A stretch of 64,000 bases of DNA. It comes from Lingula anatina. Its lineage: Eukaryota > Brachiopoda > Lingulata > Lingulida > Lingulidae. The translations under genes were made by a program, and so were the position numbers. The notes under the pieces are model-generated. The model saw only the letters and a list, made by a program, of their open reading frames with translations. It was not told where the DNA came from and made no database searches. Shown here piece by piece: positions 11,995 through 24,632 of the stretch (position 1 is its first letter; the number at the start of each line of letters is the position of its first letter). The stretch lies in contig NW_019775974.1 in the NCBI RefSeq assembly GCF_001039355.2, forward strand, positions 65,443-129,442, in the 5' to 3' direction.

Positions 11995-12299
11995 NNNNNN
12001 NNNNNNNNNNNNNNNNNNNNNNNNNNNNNNNNNNNNNNNNNNNNNNNNNNNNNNNNNNNNNNNNNNNNNNNNNNNNNNNNNNNNNNNNNNNNNNNNNNNN
12101 NNNNNNNNNNNNNNNNNNNNNNNNNNNNNNNNNNNNNNNNNNNNNNNNNNNNNNNNNNNNNNNNNNNNNNNNNNNNNNNNNNNNNNNNNNNNNNNNNNNN
12201 NNNNNNNNNNNNNNNNNNNNNNNNNNNNNNNNNNNNNNNNNNNNNNNNNNNNNNNNNNNNNNNNNNNNNNNNNNNNNNNNNNNNNNNNNNNNNNNNNNN
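11995..12299. other. Assembly gap (305 N)
   Basis: A run of undetermined bases flanked on the right by a G-rich stretch (ggggaggggggg), which probably stopped sequencing. Any open frame crossing it is meaningless. Confidence 0.99.
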
Positions 12300-13179
12300 G
12301 GGGGAGGGGGGGGGAGGGGAGGAGAAGCCGGTGAAATTATCTTGACTGTCTATCATTAAAGCCATGTTTACAATTCGCCCCCAAATTCTAGAGTACAAGG
12401 GTAACAGATTTGATGTGCAGTATGAACGGGACTTAGTATACAGGTAAAAGCCCTAGAAATTCGTGCTCTCGATGAAAAATATTGCCCCATCGCAAACGTT
12501 AAGTATCGAGTAGACGACCCACCTGTGGTATTGTCAACTTGTCTCACACCTGTCACAATTCCTGCACTGTCCACACAACACTTGGCACAGGGAATTAACG
12601 TAAAAAATCACTTGTTGTCGCTTTAAATAGATAGGTGTCCACTTACCTGCGTATACTACAGTCTGAGCTCTTACCGAGCGTGCTGACGTCAAGTGGTCAT
12701 AATGGTCATCGAGCCCTTACTTACCCGTCACTTGTCCAAATTCAGTCCCACACTGTTCAGTCCCCACACTCGCTGCCTCTGCGGTGTTATTGATCCTAAA
12801 CGTGATCACGGTGACCTGTTTATCAAAGTGCGGTCGTACCCAAGGGCGTCGTGCATAACGTGTTTATTTTCCCTCAGCGCTGGTGACATAATTTCTTTCA
12901 TTTTCATTCTGACCTGGAAATGAGGATTAAGGCACGGGCTCGTTCAACGTTAAAATTACTTGACTTCAGGGCAGAAGCCGCCAAATAATTCCCCGTGGAC
13001 GACCGTACTAACATATACCTGTACAACTGCATGAACAAAATAATTTCGGTGAAACATTTCCTGTACCCATGTACAGCAGACACGGTGAAATAAACCTTGA
13101 TGGCAAAAAACTTGACAAGGTCCAGGTGCGGATTATTTGAAGGGTGGGGGGGGGGGGGGGTCCGGAACAACAGGCCGAA

Positions 13180-13400
13180 GCCGACCATCGCCCCCTTGGT
13201 GTGAGGCTCGGGGCCTGCTTAAGGGCCCCGAAAAAAAGTTTTTTTTTTGGGGGGGGAGGGCAAACTGTGGCCTTTTTTACGGTTTAAAACTATGATTCAG
13301 CTAGTCAAAATTCTAATTTCAAGAGGGAAATATTAGTGTGATATATTTTTCAGAAACCGAAGGGAGCTCAGGACTCCCCTTACCCCACTTTAAATACTGA
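13180..13400. repeat. Dispersed repeat family B, copy 3
   Basis: Contains gggcctgcttaagggccccg, aactatgattcagctagtc, tttcaagagggaaatattag and cagaaaccgaagggag in the same order as the other family B copies. Confidence 0.7.
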
Positions 13401-13616
13401 TGTCAAGCTGGCTACGGACCTGCCACGACCAACGGATTTTCTTACCGGTATCACTTCAACAGTTGTACCCCTAAATAAGTAAAGAAACCTCTGCACCCCA
13501 AGGCCCCTAGCTAGCTATGCCAGACATCACACACCGCACAGCACCTGTTCCTGGTCCTGAAAAATATGCTTTTGTCCACACCTTAGCCTGGTAATTGACA
13601 CCAAAATTTACCCACA

Positions 13617-13760
13617 CAGAGAGGGTCAGTTTGGTTGTACATGTACATAACTGCCATAACAATCGATAGCCCGTGAGCCATACCTATATGTATTTCCTCC
13701 CACGCAACGCCAGTCCGCGAACTTGGTGTTATCATCGTCTCAGTAGTAGTACATGTAGGC
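13617..13760. repeat. Dispersed repeat, related to 3766-3900
   Basis: Starts gggtcagtttggttgtacat and continues through cgatagcccg and cgccagtcc to ttatcatcgtc, mirroring the order of blocks at 3766-3900. Confidence 0.55.
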
Positions 13761-15320
13761 CTAGGTGATGCTCCTGCAAGTAAGCTTAAATATAAAATAT
13801 AAATACATAATTTAAATATATTGAAAATACCGGAGAGGAGTTAAAAGTGCACAAGGTATTTTTATTATTACAGTACGTTCTCCTATTATTAGCTTTTAAG
13901 AAGAATGTACATTGATTTTCCAAAATGGGATATAAATGTATGTTGTTATTCCGTAACTGAGGAGAAAATAATAAATATGTTCAACTAAATAATTTTTTTT
14001 TGCTTTGAATTCATAATTTTGATTTATATTTATTCACTCATAAAGTATTCCGATTTAACAGATTGTACACGGAAATTTAATCAGTAAGAATATAATGCGA
14101 TGCAGGTTATATTGGCTGTATTGTTGTAACATGTTTGACCTATTCTGACCCAGATTAAGGATTGGATAAAATAGGTCACTGATTGAACTCATGAATATGC
14201 AGATATAGGCCCAATTAAAAATGCGTACTCAGTACTGACATGTTTTCCCTACCCGTTATATCCCTGCTTCACTTAGTGCGGGTGTTTGTAAACGAATATC
14301 AATTTTCTGAGGCGAACATTTTTGGAAAGAATATTTGTATGTCGGCGACAAAATATTTACTGATATTTTTATTCACCTGCTTTCCCGCCAACATGTGACA
14401 CAGAACAACATCCCCCACGTCACAGATTATGACCTGTTGTGAGGACACTTCGGGTTAAGAACCCACAATGCAATGCGAATCCATTGTTTAGGTGTGTACG
14501 TAGCTATGAGAAGATTATGTCGATAGCCAGGCACGCAGCCAGGGGTGTTCAGGAGAATGTCCGTTCTGCACCAACATTTGATCCACAATGTAGGTACCAT
14601 GATTTTTCAGCCGTTATAACGAGCCAGAAATTTCGTTGTCATTTAAAGGCTAACTGAGGAAAAGCTTTCCCCGCAGCGGCGGTTTAACTCTATACTGGGT
14701 GGGGTCGTCTTCTGTGTACGTTTCCAGGTACATTTTTGTTGGCGTAATTTTCGAACTAATTATTGTTTTTCGTGAAATTTCATGAATTCATAACTTTTTT
14801 GGTCGCTTTTAAGAGATATGTTTGTAGATTCGAAGTCGTTTATTGTAATCGTTCTACACGCCCCTACGAAAAAAGTCACCCCTAATGCAATGCCTAAAGT
14901 GATACAAAAGCCATATTTTTGTACTATGTACAATATATTCTGGATTGGAGGACGCACCTGTCGCATCTGTGCCTGTAGTCAAAAAGTTCTGTAACGTTTA
15001 CACAGTGATGGAGTTTCACATACGATGCAAAGGTAACATGATATCATTTTGTTTGCAGGGTTAGCCATCATTTATATAAGGATTGAGCTGGTCATTGGGG
15101 GGTCTGGATCTAGTTTGCATATAGGGTATAACCGGCCTACACCATAGTAGCCAATACACCCTATACATGCCTTATGTGGGGTGCGTCATTGGGGGGGGGG
15201 GGGGGGGGGGAGGGTTAGATTTAGATATGGTTCGCATATAACCAGCCTACAGTTACATTGGCTGTACGTGGTGTAGCATTGTCATGCTGAAAACAGAAAT
15301 GGGTGATCATGGTCCCATAA

Positions 15321-15486
15321 GTGAATACACGGGCGGGAAAAGCGTGGAAATTTTTCTCAACCCAGTGATAGCTAAATTAGAGGGCGTGCCACGTGACTGG
15401 ATGTCATTTCCCTTTATTTAATAAGTCATTGATGCGGTCGCTGCGAAGAAAAACACTTTTAAGCATATAAAAGGGATAACAACCCT
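15321..15486. repeat. Direct repeat R1, first copy
   Basis: About 166 bases starting gaatacacgggcgggaaaag and ending aaaagggataacaaccc are repeated almost exactly at 16036-16201. The 3' edge resembles the AGGGATAATAAC terminus of the TTAA MITE family but lacks a full inverted partner. Confidence 0.9.
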
Positions 15487-15799
15487 ACAGTTACATTGGC
15501 TGTACGTGGTGTAGCATTGTCATGCTGAAAACAGAAATGGGTGATCATGGTCCCATAAGATATTTTCTCTACGTAATTCGGTAAGTTTCCTTTCCAATAC
15601 TTGGATGCATGGGTCTGTGATAAAAGTTCCCGTTGACCACTGCCAGCTCGCCTACACCATAGTAGCCAATAAACCCTATGCGTGACTTCTGTGGGGTGCG
15701 TCCTAACAATCAGAGGCAGAAAATTGGAAAGTTACTTCTTACCAGTTGTTCTCCAAACTCTTACGCGTCCATAAATTCTAAACGCTTCACCTGCTTTGG

Positions 15800-15925
15800 T
15801 CTGAGAACAGTCTCAATGCCCAGTTAAATGCTGGTGGCCATGCCAGAGTTCTGGTAATACATCTGAGAACAGTCTCAATGCCCAGTTAAATGCTGGTGTC
15901 CATGCCAGAGTTCTGGTAATACATC
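15800..15925. repeat. Two-unit tandem repeat, 54-55 bp
   Basis: The unit beginning ctgagaacagtctcaatgcc and ending ttctggtaatacat occurs twice head to tail with one substitution. Confidence 0.93.
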
Positions 15926-16035
15926 TGATTCCATGTGGACGGTTCCTGGCAGTGGTCACTAAAATCGCATTAACGTCCCTAGAATGATGAAAGGCAATTG
16001 CGTGTGACGTGACTGAGGTACAGTGTACAAGCATA

Positions 16036-16201
16036 TGAATACACGGGCGGGAAAAGCGTGGAAATTTTTCTCAACCCAGTGATAGCTAAATTAGAGGGCG
16101 TGCCACGTGACTGGATGTCATTTCCCTTTATTTAATAAGTCATTGATGCGGTCGCTGCGAAGAAAAACACTTTTAAGCACATAAAAGGGATAACAACCCT
16201 A
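16036..16201. repeat. Direct repeat R1, second copy
   Basis: Second copy of the 15321-15486 block, differing by about one base (gcacataaaa versus gcatataaaa). About 715 bases separate the copies. Confidence 0.9.
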
Positions 16202-17560
16202 CTATAAAATTTCCTATATGAATTGTTATAGGATCCTATAGGAAATGCCTCTTTATTGTAGACAGAACAATATTAGTGCAAAGAGTCAGCCAAAGGGTCA
16301 TGGTAACGGTGAAAATTCCAGTATAGTTTGACTATAGTCCATTTCAGTCATGGTTAATTTCTGAAAAAATTAATTGATGAATGTTAATAACAAGGTACTA
16401 ATAATTGAGGAGAATTTGGCTTTTAGTCCAATTCAGTTCTTTTCTTACAGTTTGTGGAAATGAATTTGACGCAACTTCTACTGATCCTACATGATGCGCG
16501 AAAAAAGGGAACACGACACAAAAATTTCAGGAATAAAAGTATTGTTATTATTGAGAGGGAATTGGCATGTACACATATGTAAATCTGAAGTTAAACCCAT
16601 TTCATTTTTTGGGCGTTGACGCAGCTATCAAAAGATACGTATGAAGAGTATTATGATAACTAGGCACGTAGCCAGGTGTGTTCTAAAGAAAGTCCACGTT
16701 ACGCGAGCTAGGGCGGTTTTAGTTCATTTTTAAATTTAAACTGAGGAAGTTGACTTGTAAAAGCAATTATAACAAACATTTATGGGTGAATTTACAGTTC
16801 CCCCACAGTGGCAGTTTAAGTGACGGTAGGGCCTACTCACACAAAGACCCGACGTGGTTATCGACTTTGGCACTTCATCCTTCTTATTTACTGCCATTAC
16901 CCCCAATCAATGAAACTGAGAAAGTAATTGTGTGGAGGAACATATTCGGGTGTTTTTTATATACACATAACACTGTAGTAAATGAAATACATATTGCTTA
17001 GTTACAGACTAATGGCTAGGGCAAAGAGGGTGTCTCGTTGTCTTTCTTACAGCGCTTCTTGTCTACTTTTAAAAGAGAAAATATATGTAAGTGTTTTTTT
17101 AGTTTTGTTTGGTTATTTATAAGCAGCATACCCAGACTGAAAAAGATGGTCTGGGACTTGATTTTTCAACATGTATCAATAGTACTGGCATATTAGAAAA
17201 CGTCATTAATAAAAGTGAGTCAATTTAGTTCTCCGGACAATTTTTCTCATGGGTTGGCATTATCGCTCCTGTATCCAACTAGCATACACCATTGTGCTAC
17301 ATATTGTGATTTCCACTTTGCAAACATACTCTCTGGTACACTTCTATTTTAATTTGTTACTAGATATCATTTAAACAAAATGTATCCCCTTTTCTGTCTA
17401 TCATAGGGCTATTTGCATTTATAACAACCAAGAATTTAGTATATATGCCCACCTTCTTATTTCTTTTCATTTGTTTGTTTGTGCATCTGTAGGCGTATGT
17501 CGTCAGTAGGAGTATAACGTGTATGATCTGCAGGTTTCTGTTATGTATTTCAGAGTCATC

Positions 17561-17861
17561 ATGAATGAAGATCAAAAGCAGAGGATCAGACAGCAGTATG
17601 TGTACCTTGTCAACAACCTGACAGACCCGAGGAGTACAGGGCTTGCTGCACACCTGTACCAAGATGGCGTCATTGAGCTGCGAGATCGTCAGATTGTGGA
17701 CAAGAGAAAAGTAACAGAAGACGCCATAAAACATCTGCTAGATGCTGTCATGAACTCTTCACATCAGGGCGCATTTGATTGTTTCCTCAAACTTTTAGAA
17801 GAATATGGACAAGACTACCTGGCCAATGTTTTAAGACAAAGTGTCAGTCCTGATGGAACAG
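17561..17861 (+). CDS. CARD-domain exon (first coding exon, gene incomplete)
   Basis: The exon runs from an acceptor (tgtatttcag, exon edge 17554) through an ATG at 17561 to a donor (ggaacag|gtaaat) after 17861, encoding 100 residues plus one base. The sequence has the six-helix CARD pattern: LVNNL...LAAHLYQDGVIELRD early, then AIKHLLDAV and GAFDCFLKLLEEYGQDYLA at the end, as in CARDs of initiator caspases and adaptors. CARDs mediate homotypic contacts in apoptosis or innate immune complexes; that role is family knowledge. Further exons were not recognised downstream before the fucosyltransferase region, so the partner domain (caspase, kinase, helicase or none) is unknown. It may be a gene with a long intron or an orphan exon. 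The antisense frame is a shadow. Confidence 0.8.
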
Positions 17862-18839
17862 GTAAATATATGACCTAATACCAATTGTAATGGTAAGGTT
17901 TTGTTCAGTGATGTTTTTACATCCATTTTATTAAATGTGAAATATTACAACCGTTCATAACTTATACGCATAATGTAGGTTCGGTCATAGCTCGCTGAGG
18001 GCTTAAATAAACTTTCCATTCCAAGCTTTCAGGGAAAGGAGGTATAATTTGAGTAGTTGAATGCAAAATGAGTGGTGAAACATTTGCCCTTATTGGCAAT
18101 AAAATATCATCCTTGTCTGTTTTCTTTGAAATAAAAACAAGATTACTTGTTTTATTTAGTATATAAAAGCGTATTTCGTAAGACATCGAAAAATGGTATC
18201 ATCTTTGTTATAATCATACAGCAAATTAATGCATCTGCTTTGTATGTTGATAACATATAACATTTGTAAGCATAAAGCAAAGTCATTGTGTATTTAAATT
18301 CTAGCGTTGTGTGACGTGTGTCCAAAAGACAAGAGATCCCCTGCCACCTTAGATTTTTAAATATTTACGACATTGCAGAAATCGTGACTTTGGCAATTTC
18401 TCCGTGAAATACCAGTTTTAGGTCAAAGCATGCTATGGTAAACTACCCCAAACATATACCCAAAACTGCCAAATCAAATGTCAAATTTGACCTTGGAAAT
18501 CATTTTCAAGGTCATTCGGCTATTTCATGGAGAAATATTGACGTGGGCTAAAAGTGATGTTTTGTTGACCCCCCACCCCATTTGCATATGCTCTTTCAAA
18601 ATATGGGGTCACATGACCTTGTAAGTGCTCATTGCCTTCAAGTTCAAAGGTCAGTTTCTCTATATTTGTCATTTTTGTCTTATCTTACCTGCTATTATAC
18701 AGATATATTGCCTTAGAATAGTTTGTTAACATAACTCATAAGTCAAGGGGTCATTATATCTTTTACTGATTGACGAAAGCATTTCCACACCTATTTTCCA
18801 GGGGAATCCTCCGCCACTGGCTTTTGCCAGTTGCAGTCT

Positions 18840-18840
18840 A

Positions 18841-18876
<36 letters not shown>
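18840..18876. repeat. (TTA)n microsatellite
   Basis: About 12 TTA units directly after a conserved-looking block (gccactggcttttgccagtt), an arrangement typical of the 3' end of a SINE or MITE with a trinucleotide tail. Confidence 0.95.
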
Positions 18877-19514
18877 GTCACAGATGTCCAGACAGACAGA
18901 ATTGCAATACGTCACATGATAAATATTCTGTATTCCGGTCACATCATGTATGCCTTCGACAAATCTTGGATTTCCATTCATTATAACGGATTTTAATTAC
19001 TTTGTATTATTCTTATTACTTAAAAATGCATCGTTTTAGGTTTTATACACTGCCTGCTGTTCAAAGTGTCTGGTCATGCAAGACCGTTGAAGAAAATTCC
19101 GTGACATATATCTGGTGGGAATAGCGACACCCCCGTTGACAGCACAATACAGGAAACCACAATTTTCTGAGACTGTCTCGATTTAACAAGTGAAGGGCAA
19201 CTCATTTGCAAGCTTTGATTACAAGTTTTATATGTAAACAGGACAGTGCTAGGTCTGTTGGCATTACTTGCATTCTTTAATTTCTTTAATGGTGCTTTTT
19301 TTTGAAAAATGTAGCCAAGTGTTCATACGCGTGCAGTTAATCCGACATTTCTGAGTACTTCTGAAAATTTCTATGTATATTTGACTTACAACCAAAATGT
19401 TATAGGGTCCAAATACGCACCATATGGCGAGATTATACTCATAATTATTTTTGACGCACACTGAAAAGTCTATACACCTGTCTATAGGAAAGTGCTGCCC
19501 TCTGGTCTACCTGT

Positions 19515-19640
19515 AAAATGCGTTGCTGTTGCAAAATGCGTGCAGTTGAAAAATGCGGCCTTACTTAGTAGGACCACATTTTGCAACTGAACGTATTTTG
19601 CAACCGGTTGCAAAATGCGGTCGGTTGCAAAATGCGGCTC
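19515..19640. repeat. Cluster of ttgcaaaatgcg motifs in both orientations
   Basis: Several copies of the 12-mer ttgcaaaatgcg and near variants (ttgaaaaatgcg) lie on the + strand, with the reverse (cattttgcaac, tattttgcaacc) between them, creating a hairpin around 19575-19610. Function unknown. Confidence 0.75.
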
Positions 19641-21024
19641 TACAACGTGTACGTGTTGAGGAGGTCTGCTGTGCTGCAAGGGTTTAAATCTTTTCATTAA
19701 AATACACTGTAGTAGGACTCTAAGTAGGGCGCCGGGGGACCTGTGTGACTAGCTGTAGTATATTCTACGTGGATTACTTGAATCAATGTAATCTATCACG
19801 TTTTTAATTTAAGAGGATTCCAAGGAAAAAACGACGGGCACCTGCCCAAGACCAAGTGACACTTTCGTCCCTGTGCCCTTTTATAATATATTACAGCCTG
19901 TCCAACTGTGGTTAGTTACTGTTAAAAAGATCCCGAGTGAAGTGAGATTTAATATATAATTGTTACCTTTCTTTTTCATCTTTACAAAATGCAATTTTAC
20001 TTGAAAAAATCTTGTTTACCCGTTGGTGAGTGAGTGCGTTTATTTGTGGTTCATTTTTGTCCAGTAACAGCGGCCAAAACTTTAGAGATTTTCGTTTCAA
20101 ATATTTTTTTGCGAGTAGATGATGGACCCAGAAATAACTGAATTGATTTTCAGTGCAACCACTAGGGTGGTTGATTCTTAATTCTTTACACATAATAATT
20201 GCTATCTTCTCCTATACCACTCCTAACAATGAGGATATTTCGGTATTACATAGAATAATAATCAGGGATGTGCATGGGCACTTAGGAGTTCTGTGCGAAT
20301 TGAGGTTGGGCTGTCTCTTAGTGTGGTTGATTCTGGTTTTTCACATTGTTATTATTGGTATTTTCACACAATTTTCGAAATATTTGCTTCTTATGATTGT
20401 CAAACTAACAAAACGATTCGTTGGACTAAGATACAGCGTATTGGCATTTTCATTGTGGGATGTTGAACCTCAACGCATGAAGCCACATGATAGTTATCGA
20501 GTACATTATCTGAATGTAACAGCCACATGTTATGCTTAGTAGATGATTGAAAACTAGTGGTGATTATGCTCTTAATCATGTAAAATTGCATAAAAAACTA
20601 TTCTGTGGACTGCCACCACAAATGCTATGAAATGAAAACCGTTTTACGTATTATTTTGTAACTTACAAAGATGGTTCTTAAGTTTAATATACAGCTCAAA
20701 TTTGAAAATCAGCTTAATTGGATTTTATTTTCTTGAATTTTTGCAATTTTTTTATTCCGAAATTTTCAATGTGTAAACCTGAACTCTCATAGTCCTGAAG
20801 TCTTGTGTCAGTTACATATTCCTGATATCCGTGTTACCTCTTTTGCATAATTAAAATTTGGAGTTAATTGTGCTCTTAAGCATAATGTTTGATTGCATCA
20901 CAATTGACAAAATAACCTATTTTGTGCATTATTATGTTCTCCTTTTTGTCTGTACAGTTGACAGATTTGCTGCCTAGTTATAGTTTCATTCCTTGTTTTT
21001 TTCTACTTCAATGTTTATGCTTGC

Positions 21025-22413
21025 CTATCTTTTCCTAGTTTTCCTATCCGTGTTTCCTTTAAAGTTCAGATCACTTGGGGGCAAGCAGTGTCCTTTATTG
21101 AACCATTCTGCCAGCTTCCCCTTGGCGTACCACGTGACCGGTTCGCTGGGATCGTTCAGCTTTGCACACAGTTCGCAATACGACTTAAGACGTAAATCTA
21201 CATGGTAAACACTTTTCCACTCCAAGTATTTTACATACGCCGTGACATTGTTCGCTAGATAATGAAGATAAAGTGCCAGATCCTTCGGTGACTTGAAATC
21301 ATTTGTGGAAATGTGCCAACTTGGTTGTATTCCTACTCTGGAGTAATTTGCCGGACTTCTGCAGTTTGTCCTGCAGTTTTCCAAAATTTGTCTGATATGT
21401 AGTCCGTCGAGATGCTATTTTCGAATGAGAGATAGAATCGGTATTCTTTTTCATTTTAGCTTCACATTTTTCATTTTCTCTTTTTGAGCATTTTAAAGGA
21501 CCACAATTTCCGTAAATATCCACTTTGATGTACTTCTGCAACTTTCTGACGTAATCCTCTCGTCTGCTCTGAGTATTACAATTACTGACAAACCAAGCCA
21601 CCATTTTGGTTTTCTTCAATGTGATTTCCGTAAAGTTTTTGATCAAAGGTTTTTCCCGTTTTTTTAGATAAAAAACCACGGTGCAAAAATATCCGAATCC
21701 CTCCGAAATGTCATCGTCCAATTAAACATTCCCGCCCAAACTCCGCCATTTTCGCCGGAGTTACACGAGCTCTCGTGCGTCACCCACACCCAGCGCTGGT
21801 GAGGCAGTTTTTTCGGTTTCCTTCCCAAACTTCTGGCTATAAAAACAATAGCGTCGCTTTTATCAGCCAAAGACTTATCCTCAGTGTAGATACAGTTACT
21901 GATTGGGCAGCCCAAGCTCTTAAACTCCGGTTTTTTATAAGTTCTAAGTGTCATATAGTCCATGCCGGGCACTGGAGTCCAAGACAGGACAAGTTTGGGT
22001 TTACCGGAAACAGGCAAAGTCGTCTGCATAGAGTTTATTTTTGGTTTTTGTGTTTCACGAAGATCGGTTTGATTCAACTGTTTCTCAAGCACGCCGGCCT
22101 TAGCCTGGTTCTTTTAGTTCGTGGGTATTTTTGGTTTAGGTGCTTTTTTCCAATCTTCACTGGAATACGATGCGCTGTTTTGCGGACGTTTGTTGCAAGC
22201 AGTAGTTAATTTAGGGAAGTTGACAGTCCATTTTACCGGCTGTCAATAGACGTTCCTCTTTGAATACAAATCCGTAGTTATAAAAAATATAAGCAATGAA
22301 CCCATAGAGAGGAAAATAATCACATATAGGCCTAGCAGTGAAGCCTTGCACGTGTTAACGGGGTGAGACAGCCCTCTTGTGGTGTCAACCCTAATTCCTG
22401 CTTCCTTTTCCAT
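21025..22413 (-). pseudogene. Alpha-1,3-fucosyltransferase (GT10), type 2, degraded copy
   Basis: The reverse strand encodes a full-length GT10-like sequence in pieces. The start ATG is at 22413 (MEKEAGIRV...). FNWTMTFRRDSD and VAWFVSNC are present, and the C-terminal part runs NYSRVGIQPSWHIS to the end at 21025. It is broken by at least two nonsense codons near the N-terminus that are sense codons in the sister copy at 28372-28824 (VYL versus VY-stop; TNQ versus TN-stop), and by at least three frameshifts. One lies in the run after FAPW, one before EYRFYLSFENS, and one around the disrupted KFWK...SPANYSRV junction. GT10 enzymes transfer fucose from GDP-fucose in the Golgi; this copy cannot. 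Confidence 0.88.
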
Positions 22414-22702
22414 TTGTCCTCAATACTTGGGGAACCCATAGATTGCCGCACAGATAACAGGCATTGTATTCACACCAAGTACAAAATGTAACATAGGAAA
22501 GCTGAACACACGACAAGAAACAGTTCAATCTCCCAGTTATAAGTGTCTTGTTTCAATGAAATCCGCCACTATGTGCTACATGTATGATTGAATACTGGAG
22601 ATTGTCTTCACGTCGTACTTGTCCAAAGAATGAACGTTGTTACAGAATACTGATATTACTTCTTAAAAGTCGGAACTGTGCATGTGACGTATCTGAAAAA
22701 AA

Positions 22703-23392
22703 TGTTCAGGCCCCGTCTACCGGAAATGTCCAGGCCCCGTCTACTGGAATGTCCAGATCTTTCTACCGGTAATGTCCAGGCCCCGTCTACCGGAAATATC
22801 CAGGCCCTGTCTACCGGAAATGTCTAGGCCCTGTCTACCGGAAATGCCCAGCCAACGTCTATCAGAAATGTCCAGTCCCCGTCTACCGGAAATGTCCAGG
22901 CCCGTCTATCAGAAATGCCCAGCCAACGTCTACCGAAAATGCCCAGCCAACGTCTATCAGAAATGTCCAACCCCGTCTACCGGAATGTCCAGGCCCCGTC
23001 TACCAGAAATGTCCAGGCCCGTCTACCGGAAATGTCCAGTCCCCGTCTACCGGAAATGGCCAGCCAACGTCTATCAGAAATGTCCAGGCCCCGTCTACCG
23101 GAAATGTCCAACCCCGTCTACCGGAAATGTCTAGTCCCCGTCTACCGGAAATGTCCAACCCCGTCTACCGGAAATGTCCAGTCCCCGTCTACCGGAATGT
23201 CCAGGCCCCGTCTACCAGAAATGTCCAGGCCCGTCTACCAGAAATGTCCAGTCCCCGTCTACCGGAAATGCCCAGCCAACGTCTACCGTAAATGTCCAGT
23301 CCCCGTCTACCGGAAATATCCAGGCCCCGTCTACCGGAAATGTCCAGGCCCCGTCTACCGGAAATGTCCAACCCCGTCTACCGGAACTTCCA
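22703..23392. repeat. 24-bp VNTR, about 28 units
   Basis: The unit gtccaggccccgtctaccgg plus aaat repeats with single-base and one-base-deletion variants. The corresponding position in the sister block (29111-29210) has only about four units. It lies between the two fucosyltransferase genes, so it is intergenic. The Pro-rich frames it generates on both strands are artefacts. Confidence 0.97.
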
Positions 23393-24289
23393 GTACATTT
23401 GCAGTGCAGGCATGTCAACTGAAATAAAGGAGAGAGCAACTTAAAACAAATTCCACTCATAGGGACTCATTAACGCCGCCCAAACGAAAGCATACTCAGG
23501 GTATAATTTTTAAATTTTGATTAAAAAAATAAGAATAATAACCAAAGAAAATGCCTTCAGGTAGCTTGTACTTTGTACGGGTTAAATCAACCATCACCAT
23601 GTTATCTTTCACGTACCTACACACACATCTCGGTTTACCTGGAGGTACATGTAAACGGTGTCATGTACCAAAAAGCTTCGAAAAATATAATGTAAAAATA
23701 TCATGGAATATGCTTCACCTATGTTGCAAGATATTGTGTGCATAACTCTGTTAAAAATAACATTATTAATAAACATTCAAAAAGCTGCCTCTTTTAAAAT
23801 GAAATTCTGCAATGGTTTTTGCCTGTTAACTTTGTTTTAGTATGTGTTTTACACGAGGAGCAGACGGCAGATTATGACTGATGGCTTCTTGGACTGCATT
23901 CCTCATGACTGAAAACTGAAAGTTTCCATATAACGTAAGACAGGACAGGACATGGCATAGCATTCAACTTGCCAGTCAGCGGACAGCCAGCTGACCTTAC
24001 TTTGCATACAAATACAGGAATTGCTTGTCATAATAGGACTAGGCTTTAAATAAACAATATGAGATGTCAACAACACTGTAATTTTAATCACCAATCTAAA
24101 ACTGTATCAGTAGCATTACATCATTTATCTTCGTACGCCGATTAAATTCTTAAAATTGTGTAGCATGATTTAATCACCGGGAAAATATCTAAAACTACTC
24201 AAAGACGTCCCTTGACTGCAATCTTAATTGATTTAACATGTTTAAAAAATAAACACTCTATGTCCATCTGAATACATAAAAGTGTCTGT

Positions 24290-24632
24290 TTGGCGTCTTT
24301 TTCTACGTTTAAAATTCAAGTCTTTGGGTTCTATACAGTGACCCTTGTTAAACCAGTTGGCCAGCGTTCCTGGCTGGAACCACGTGACTGGCCCACTGGG
24401 GTCGTTTCACTTGGCGCAGAGGTCGCAGTACGCCTTCAGTCGGTTCCCTGTGGTGAACCGATTCTTCCACTCTAAATATTGAACATACGCCGTCACATTT
24501 CTATCTAAATATTTCAGATAGGCTGCTTAATCTTTTGGAGATTTAAAATCGTTCGTGTTGATGTGCCATTCGGGTTTTATTCCAACCCTTGAATAATTGG
24601 CCGGACCTCTTGTTACCTTCACGATGTCACGT
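24290..24632 (-). pseudogene. 3' part of split alpha-1,3-fucosyltransferase (type 1)
   Basis: Matches the last roughly 115 codons of the intact gene at 30433-31692, from RDIV through the C-terminus. Two Leu TTA codons of the intact copy have become stops: SPKDL to SPKD-stop (TAA), and AKLND to AK-stop-ND (TGA). At 24632 the match ends exactly where the 5' part at 26754 takes up, so about 2.1 kb has been inserted into the gene. Confidence 0.9.

Larger units (their letters stand above)
12300..17500. other. Gene-free stretch of nested repeats
   Basis: No supported exon. Holds family B repeat copy 3, the second copy of the 3766-type repeat, a poly-G run (about 15189-15210) and several interleaved direct repeats between 14480 and 16860. 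For example 14480-14720 resembles 16600-16860, and 15105-15190 resembles 15640-15710. Confidence 0.5.
17862..21020. other. No supported gene after the CARD exon
   Basis: AT-rich sequence with a (TTA)n run. A possible repeat tail ends with ccactggcttttgccagttg just before the (TTA)n tract. A set of ttgcaaaatgcg motifs in both orientations lies at 19515-19640. No caspase, kinase or helicase motif was found on the + strand. Confidence 0.45.

Noticed and set aside
22703-23392. Regular 24-bp repeats resembling a CRISPR array
   Set aside because: Units are contiguous without unique spacers, and the genome is eukaryotic; it is a minisatellite.
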